NCBI RefSeq assembly: GCF_050436995.1
Contig: NC_134769.1
Span: 4,278,001 to 4,342,000 of the forward strand
Origin: Anticarsia gemmatalis
Taxonomy: Eukaryota; Arthropoda; Insecta; Lepidoptera; Erebidae
Direction of reading: 5' to 3'
Length of the DNA: 64,000 nucleotides
Position 1 is the first letter of the stretch. Each line of letters begins with the position of its first letter. Made by a program: the position numbers and the translations under genes. The notes under the pieces were generated by a model, which made no database searches, was not told the DNA's origin, and worked only from the letters and a program-made list of their open reading frames with translations. Positions 59,801 to 64,000 of the stretch are shown piece after piece.

Positions 59801-62116
59801 TAACCCAGTAAATGGAGTCACATGTGATGATTGCTTCGTGTCCAACTACCCACGTTTCAATTAAAGCTTGGTGTATCAGGTGGCGGTGGACATCGTATAT
59901 TCTCTATGTAACAGCTCTCTATTAAGACAATGCCCGTGAGAATGGCCTCCCGAGTCCGTGTAATTTCCACTGGCTTAAGGACGTATCCAGAAGGTATCTA
60001 CATTATGAACCTTACAGATTATTATGGACATACGATAAGGGGTACCCTATACTATTTTACTGTAACCTGGCGAATCGAATAACATCTTTACTGTTCTTAT
60101 TTAAATTTAGGAAAGTTTTCATTTGAAAGCCTTCTTAATATTTTGTTTTGAGCATTACAATTTTATCATTATTGTAATCTGTGAAAACGTTGTGGATTGT
60201 ACGATAACCCATTCAATGTATATAAATATTTATTACTAAAACACATTGTACAATTGTTTATTTTCCCACATAAATACATTGATATCCGTAATATGAGAAT
60301 AAAGTTTAACGGCCAGTTCCAAGGAGTTTTTTTGCAGAGTAGACACCACTACCCCTATAGTAACTGTTATGTTATTTCTGTAATAGTTACAAATATTAAA
60401 CATCATCATTTTCTGCAGCACTTTCTTCGCAGAGATACATTAAAAACACACGTTATATCCCCGACCTGTATTACGAATCTCACATATTTTCTACCAACAA
60501 ACAATAAGCTACAATGAGTAAGCCTAGTGACAACATATCCTACATCTTTAGAACCCAGAGTGGGATATCATTGGATAATTGTCACCGCGTGGGAATCTCG
60601 TCCGGCGGCAACCCCTAATTACTCCAGCTTATGTTACTATAGGGACCAGATAACATGTTATGAGCACATCACATACAAAACTACTGGTTTGTTTGTCTTC
60701 TCTAACAATGAGCAATAAAATCTGATAGTTTAAGATTGTTTTTATGGTGTTTGCTAACGTAAATGGCTGATAAATAAATCGGTTTTATGGATTTGAAGTA
60801 CGCAACTTGCAAAATTGAGAGTTTAGGAATATGCGTAGGAATGTTAGTGGTTAAACTGAATCGACAAAATAATAATCGATCCTTGTTTAGATAAATTAAG
60901 ACTGCATGCAAGGATCGCGGCTGACGAAGGTATACAGAATTCAGATTTTAGAACATCAGTGACCCGCAGGTTAATGCAGTAAACGGATGCTTTTTTGCTA
61001 ATTTCCGATATACGCAGAATAATTAATTATAATCTAGATAAACCATACATGCCAAGGCTCTCTACTCAGATGTCAGACTACAATAATGAGGGTATTTTAC
61101 GCTTTTAGCTCCTCGTCGAATACTTTACCAATGCAACATCGGACGATGAGTAATACTTTCGTTTCAGGAACTATTTTGTCGCTATAGAATACTATAGATA
61201 GATAAAACCGCGTTAAATAGAAGTGACTCATTTTAGCTTAGCAACCGACAATTCACAAAAATGACTCATTCCCAAGCTTTTAGAGAGCCACCCCAATATG
61301 TGACAAAGGCAACGAGAACCGGGTAGTGACATATTATTATTATAGACAGATTCGAAACATTTGAAACGATTTCAAATCTATGTAATATTATAAATGCGAA
61401 AGTTTGCATGTTTACGAATGTTTGTAACACAATCAGACCAAAATTGCTCAACGGATTTTGTCAAAATTTTGGGCACAGATAGTTGATAGCCTGGATTAAT
61501 ATCTATCTATACTAATATTATAAAGCTGAAGAGTTTGTTTGTTTGTTTGTTAAACGCGCTAATCTCAGGAACTATTGGTCCGATTTGAAAAATTCTTTCA
61601 GTGTTAGATAGTCCATTTATCCAGGAAGGCTATAGGCTATATATATAATCATCACGCTACGACCACTAGGAGCAGAGTACCAGTAAGGTAAGTGTAAAAT
61701 GTTACAAAAAAGGGGAAAATTTGACCAATTCTCTAATGTGACACAAGCGAAGTTGCGCGAGTCATTAGATATCATCAGATATTGGATACTTTTTGCCGTA
61801 AAAAAAAAAAACTAGCGTAAGAAGTCGCGGACAAAAGCTAATAAGGCTATATTTACCTGATAACTCCCAATAAGATATGCAGCGTTGAGTCTAAGCGTTT
61901 CATTATTACTGGAGAAGAACACGATCTTCTTCTTCGGATTACTCTCGAGCTCATCATTGAGTTTGTTGCAGAACTGGTACAGATGACACAGGTGGTAAGG
62001 CCCGAAGTCAAAGTAGAAGTTCTCGTAGACGATCTCATCTTCTATATGGAAGTACTTGCTGTTGCGAGTCGGCTTCGGCTTGTAGCCCGTCTTTAGAGTA
62101 GCGAAGTATAGTCTAT
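53899..62116 (-). CDS. Cdc14: Cdc14 dual-specificity protein phosphatase, 5' partial
   Basis: Exons in transcript order: 62116-61857, 57348-57139, 56740-56422, 55868-55730, 55357-55171, 54888-53899 (stop); about 701 aa in frame. The N-terminal core domain is recognised by RLYFATLKTGYKP, VYENFYFDFGPYHL and AAYLIGSYQ. The second core contains NGDLNWIIPGKMLAFSGPH and VTTIVRLNKKSYDA, and the catalytic P-loop VHCKAGLGRTG is split by the intron after 56422. Cdc14 enzymes remove phosphate from CDK-type Ser-Pro sites and act in mitotic exit, cytokinesis, ciliogenesis or DNA repair, depending on species. The last exon encodes a 329-residue disordered Asn/Ser/Thr/Lys-rich tail with a basic FRFRRKRDK likely NLS followed by Ser-Pro, ending in KKK. 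The first exon, which must end in a lone G (codon for Asp), was not found between 62117 and 64000. Confidence 0.95.
56009..56088 (+). repeat. SINE family 2 tail fragment
   Basis: gtggactcaaggcctaactc through tttgcccagcagtgggacat and taatgggt, in the Cdc14 intron 55869-56421, antisense to the gene. Confidence 0.8.
56278..56330 (+). repeat. SINE family 3 tail fragment
   Basis: cgatccacaaatagttgttt followed by cgggcctggttgga matches the tail of 51362-51556 read on its coding strand. The head is missing. Confidence 0.65.
58188..58436 (+). mobile_element. Helitron-like element, copy B
   Basis: Starts tctatactaatatataaagc, ends gttgcgcgggtcagctag, flanked A/T. It carries the 3' hairpin cgcaa-gcgaag-ttgcg. 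Confidence 0.8.
58948..59191 (-). mobile_element. Helitron-like element, copy C
   Basis: Inverted copy: ctagctgacccgcgcaactt at the left, ataatattagtatag and a final a at the right. It lies about 510 bp from copy B in opposite orientation. Confidence 0.8.
61506..61768 (+). mobile_element. Helitron-like element, copy D
   Basis: tctatactaatattataaag start. The 3' end is slightly diverged (gcgcgagtcattag), and the body has a small insertion near 61690 (gtaaggtaagtg). Confidence 0.75.
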
Positions 62117-62163
62117 CTGGAAGAGAAGAAAAATAATTTAAGTATAGCATAAAACGAGCTCTA

Positions 62164-62257
62164 CCCGCACTTGGCCAGCGTTGTGGACTCAAGGCCTAAA
62201 CCCTCCCTAATTACGGGAGGAGACCCTTGCCCAGCAGTGGGACATTAATGGGTTGAA
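62164..62257 (+). repeat. SINE family 2 tail fragment
   Basis: cccgcacttggccagcgttg, then ctcaaggcctaaaccc, ending cttgcccagcagtgggacat and taatgggtt. It begins 48 bases upstream of the Cdc14 exon start at 62116, close to the splice acceptor. Confidence 0.8.
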
Positions 62258-63390
62258 TTCAAATTAAAAATAAAATGAGCTAGAATTTAATCATTATTAG
62301 TCAGCTGTTTTGGTCGTGGTTTTCTTCTTAGTGTAAAATAGATTAAATCTTGTCAACTATGAAGATTATTTGGCATGTTTTCAAGATTCAAGTGTCAGGT
62401 GTGCAGAATTCTTCACAATGGTTGCCTTTTCTTAAGATTAATTTATAATGCATGTATATTACTTTTTAAAAGGCGCAGGTGCCGTGTGAACGTGTTATTG
62501 TATCAGGAAATTCAACTTATTAATGGATTTTTCACTTAGATATGATAATTCTACAATATAACACGGACTCGTCCATTTTGAATTTCAACACATTAACTTC
62601 ATTCACATTCGGGCATCGCATAGGCTTACCAAGGAAGCCGCAAAAGATAACTTATTTCAACATACAACGCTCGCGTTAAAGTAGTAAAATATAACGAGTA
62701 TTTTGTTAGCAAAAAGGTTTCCGCCTCGAGTTACAAAACTAAGGATAGCATGATAAAATTTAATAATTATTTAATATTTACATTATTATGTAAATAAATG
62801 AAAACTGAACAATGATTTACTTTAAATTGCATTGGTCATTGACGCTTGAGAAAAAAGGCAACTTTCTTATCATCAAAATGTTCCTGAATCATGTGAATAA
62901 TTAATCCCATACTATTCTATATACATTATATCGATTCATCATTTTATCTTCCCATGTCAGCCTAAAAGCTATCTTAGAAAATAATTATTTCATAGGACAC
63001 CTTCGAAGGGTTCTCCAAAAATAAAAGTACATTAAACAAGTGAAGAGAATGAAGTAAGAGGCGTTTATTTAGGACAAGAGGTATCATTGGAGATAGTCAA
63101 TATATACTCATACTACATGAGAACAAAAGATCATATTCAGAATATTATTCCTGTACAAAGTGAAACCGGGTTGGATGGTACTCATGTTTTAATAACCCGA
63201 TATGGGAGACCTTTTAAAATTTGCCTGAAATACGAACATCAAATTTTAATTTGCTAGAAAGCTATCCGATATTTCGAAGTTTCGGCGCCTTTTTTTCAAT
63301 CCACCTAAATGCAGGTAGCAGTTATTAAAGTAAGTAAAACTTCTATGCATAACAGATAAATAAATATTTTGGGACAACTCACACACGATC

Positions 63391-63577
63391 ATCTGATTTC
63401 AAACTAAGCAGAACTTGTACTATGGTAACCAGATAACTGATTAACATACTAGGCTCAGTATAAATTTTCGTGTTCATCACACAAATAGTTGTCCCGGATG
63501 GGAATCGAACCCACCACCCGGGGCGCTACGGTTATTGCGAGATGACCACGTTAATCACTGCGGTAAACGTGCAGTTA
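63391..63577 (-). repeat. tRNA-derived SINE, family 1, second copy
   Basis: On the minus strand it reads actgcacgtttaccgcagtg, a B-box gggttcgattccc, and the end ggttaccatagtacaagttc. This matches the element at 17942-18187 from head to tail. Confidence 0.8.
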
Positions 63578-63846
63578 AGTTTACATTATTTGTAGTCTAA
63601 CGAAATTTGCTAAGTTTTCAAGCTTCAAAAGGTACAAGTTCCTTAGGGGCAAATTTTCAGCTTGATATTCACAAAGGAAAATAACTTAGCAGCGTAGATA
63701 CATAAGTGGGTATTAACACGTACGCCTTGGAATCCACCCCTTGCGTGTTTCACTAGTTTAAAATAAGCACACCACGTGTAAACCGTTCGCGATAAATGTA
63801 TGTTTATTTTGTAATGTATGTACTAGATTTACAGTTCTTATCTCTT

Positions 63847-63883
63847 AAAAATCTTGCGAAAAAGCTATATTCGCAAGATTTTT
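63847..63883. repeat. 14-bp perfect hairpin
   Basis: aaaaatcttgcgaa and ttcgcaagattttt pair around a 9-nt loop. Confidence 0.6.
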
Positions 63884-63954
63884 TTATATGGGAGTAAATT
63901 CTTTTAAAGAAACATGCGCAAAATCACTCCTTTTCCCTTAGAGCAAAGACCAAT

Positions 63955-64000
63955 GCCACTTGGTACATAAAATCATGCCTATTTCCAGGTAGGCAGTGAC
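63955..64000 (+). repeat. Start of an interspersed repeat cut by the window edge
   Basis: tacataaaatcatgcctatt followed by tccaggtaggcag is related to the fragment at 33582-33720. Confidence 0.5.

Larger units (their letters stand above)
57349..61856 (-). other. 4.5-kb Cdc14 intron
   Basis: Between the two N-terminal coding exons. It holds three Helitron-like copies (58188, 58948, 61506), two of them inverted to each other. The ORFs seen (up to 106 codons) show no family signature. A stretch around 59560-59760 is locally GC-richer and unexplained. Confidence 0.65.
62117..64000 (-). other. Upstream of the first visible Cdc14 exon (intron or promoter side)
   Basis: AT-rich. It contains a SINE tail (62164-62257), a SINE family 1 copy (63391-63577), a 14-bp hairpin (63847-63883) and a truncated repeat at the right edge. 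I searched for a short exon ending in G before GT that would encode the Cdc14 N-terminus and found none I could support. Confidence 0.55.

Noticed and set aside
62117..62192. N-terminal extension of Cdc14 (about 25 codons) continuing past the exon start
   Set aside because: A consensus acceptor ends at 62117, and the extension runs through a SINE tail. Its peptide does not resemble Cdc14.
1..64000. CRISPR arrays, operons, riboswitches, prokaryotic systems
   Set aside because: The window is intron-rich animal DNA. No regularly spaced repeats with unique spacers were seen.

Overview
This is a window of an animal nuclear genome, almost certainly from a moth or butterfly (Lepidoptera). The genes have many exons with GT-AG introns and AT-rich non-coding DNA. 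The repeats also fit: tRNA-headed SINEs whose 3' tail carries the motif TTGCCCAGCAGTGGGACA, and short Helitron-like elements ending in GCGCGGGTCAGCTAG. The repeat assignments rest on recall of lepidopteran sequence, not on a search. No prokaryotic or viral gene, CRISPR array or canonical tRNA/rRNA gene was seen.

Layout. (1) 352-10952, plus strand: CNOT4, the RING/RRM E3 ligase of the CCR4-NOT complex; its first exon(s) lie left of the window. (2) 11998-13217, minus strand: a two-exon CBR1-type short-chain dehydrogenase, tail to tail with CNOT4. (3) 14025-14447, plus strand: an intronless small heat shock protein, head to head with the reductase across an 807-bp intergenic region. (4) 16423-21854, plus strand: DHCR24 in nine coding exons, the sterol delta-24 reductase that insects use for phytosterol dealkylation. 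(5) 21855-28202: a repeat-bearing intergenic stretch. (6) 28203-47061, plus strand: a 24-exon fibulin-1/-2-type extracellular matrix gene (1,326 aa) with three anaphylatoxin-like modules, about 14 EGF modules and a fibulin C-terminal domain. (7) 47062-53898: tail-to-tail 3' regions of fibulin and Cdc14, full of MITEs and SINEs. (8) 53899-62116, minus strand: Cdc14 dual-specificity phosphatase; its 5' exon(s) were not found.

All exon boundaries were set by reading the splice sites and checking phase. The four multi-exon genes with several introns (CNOT4, DHCR24, fibulin, Cdc14) stay in frame over every junction listed. The genes are not functionally linked: mRNA turnover, carbonyl reduction, chaperone, sterol, matrix and cell-cycle genes simply sit side by side, as is normal in insect genomes.

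Most notable observations. The fibulin has a Thr-rich then Pro/Arg/Glu-rich segment of roughly 230 residues placed between Cys4 and Cys5 of one EGF module, and several Pro-rich linkers each followed by a two-cysteine half-EGF. CNOT4 has a candidate in-frame 12-nt microexon. Cdc14 has a pair of acceptors 7 nt apart, of which only the less classical-looking one keeps frame. The non-coding DNA holds many hairpin-forming elements, including a tRNA-headed SINE enclosed in terminal inverted repeats and a 22-bp hairpin just inside a fibulin intron.
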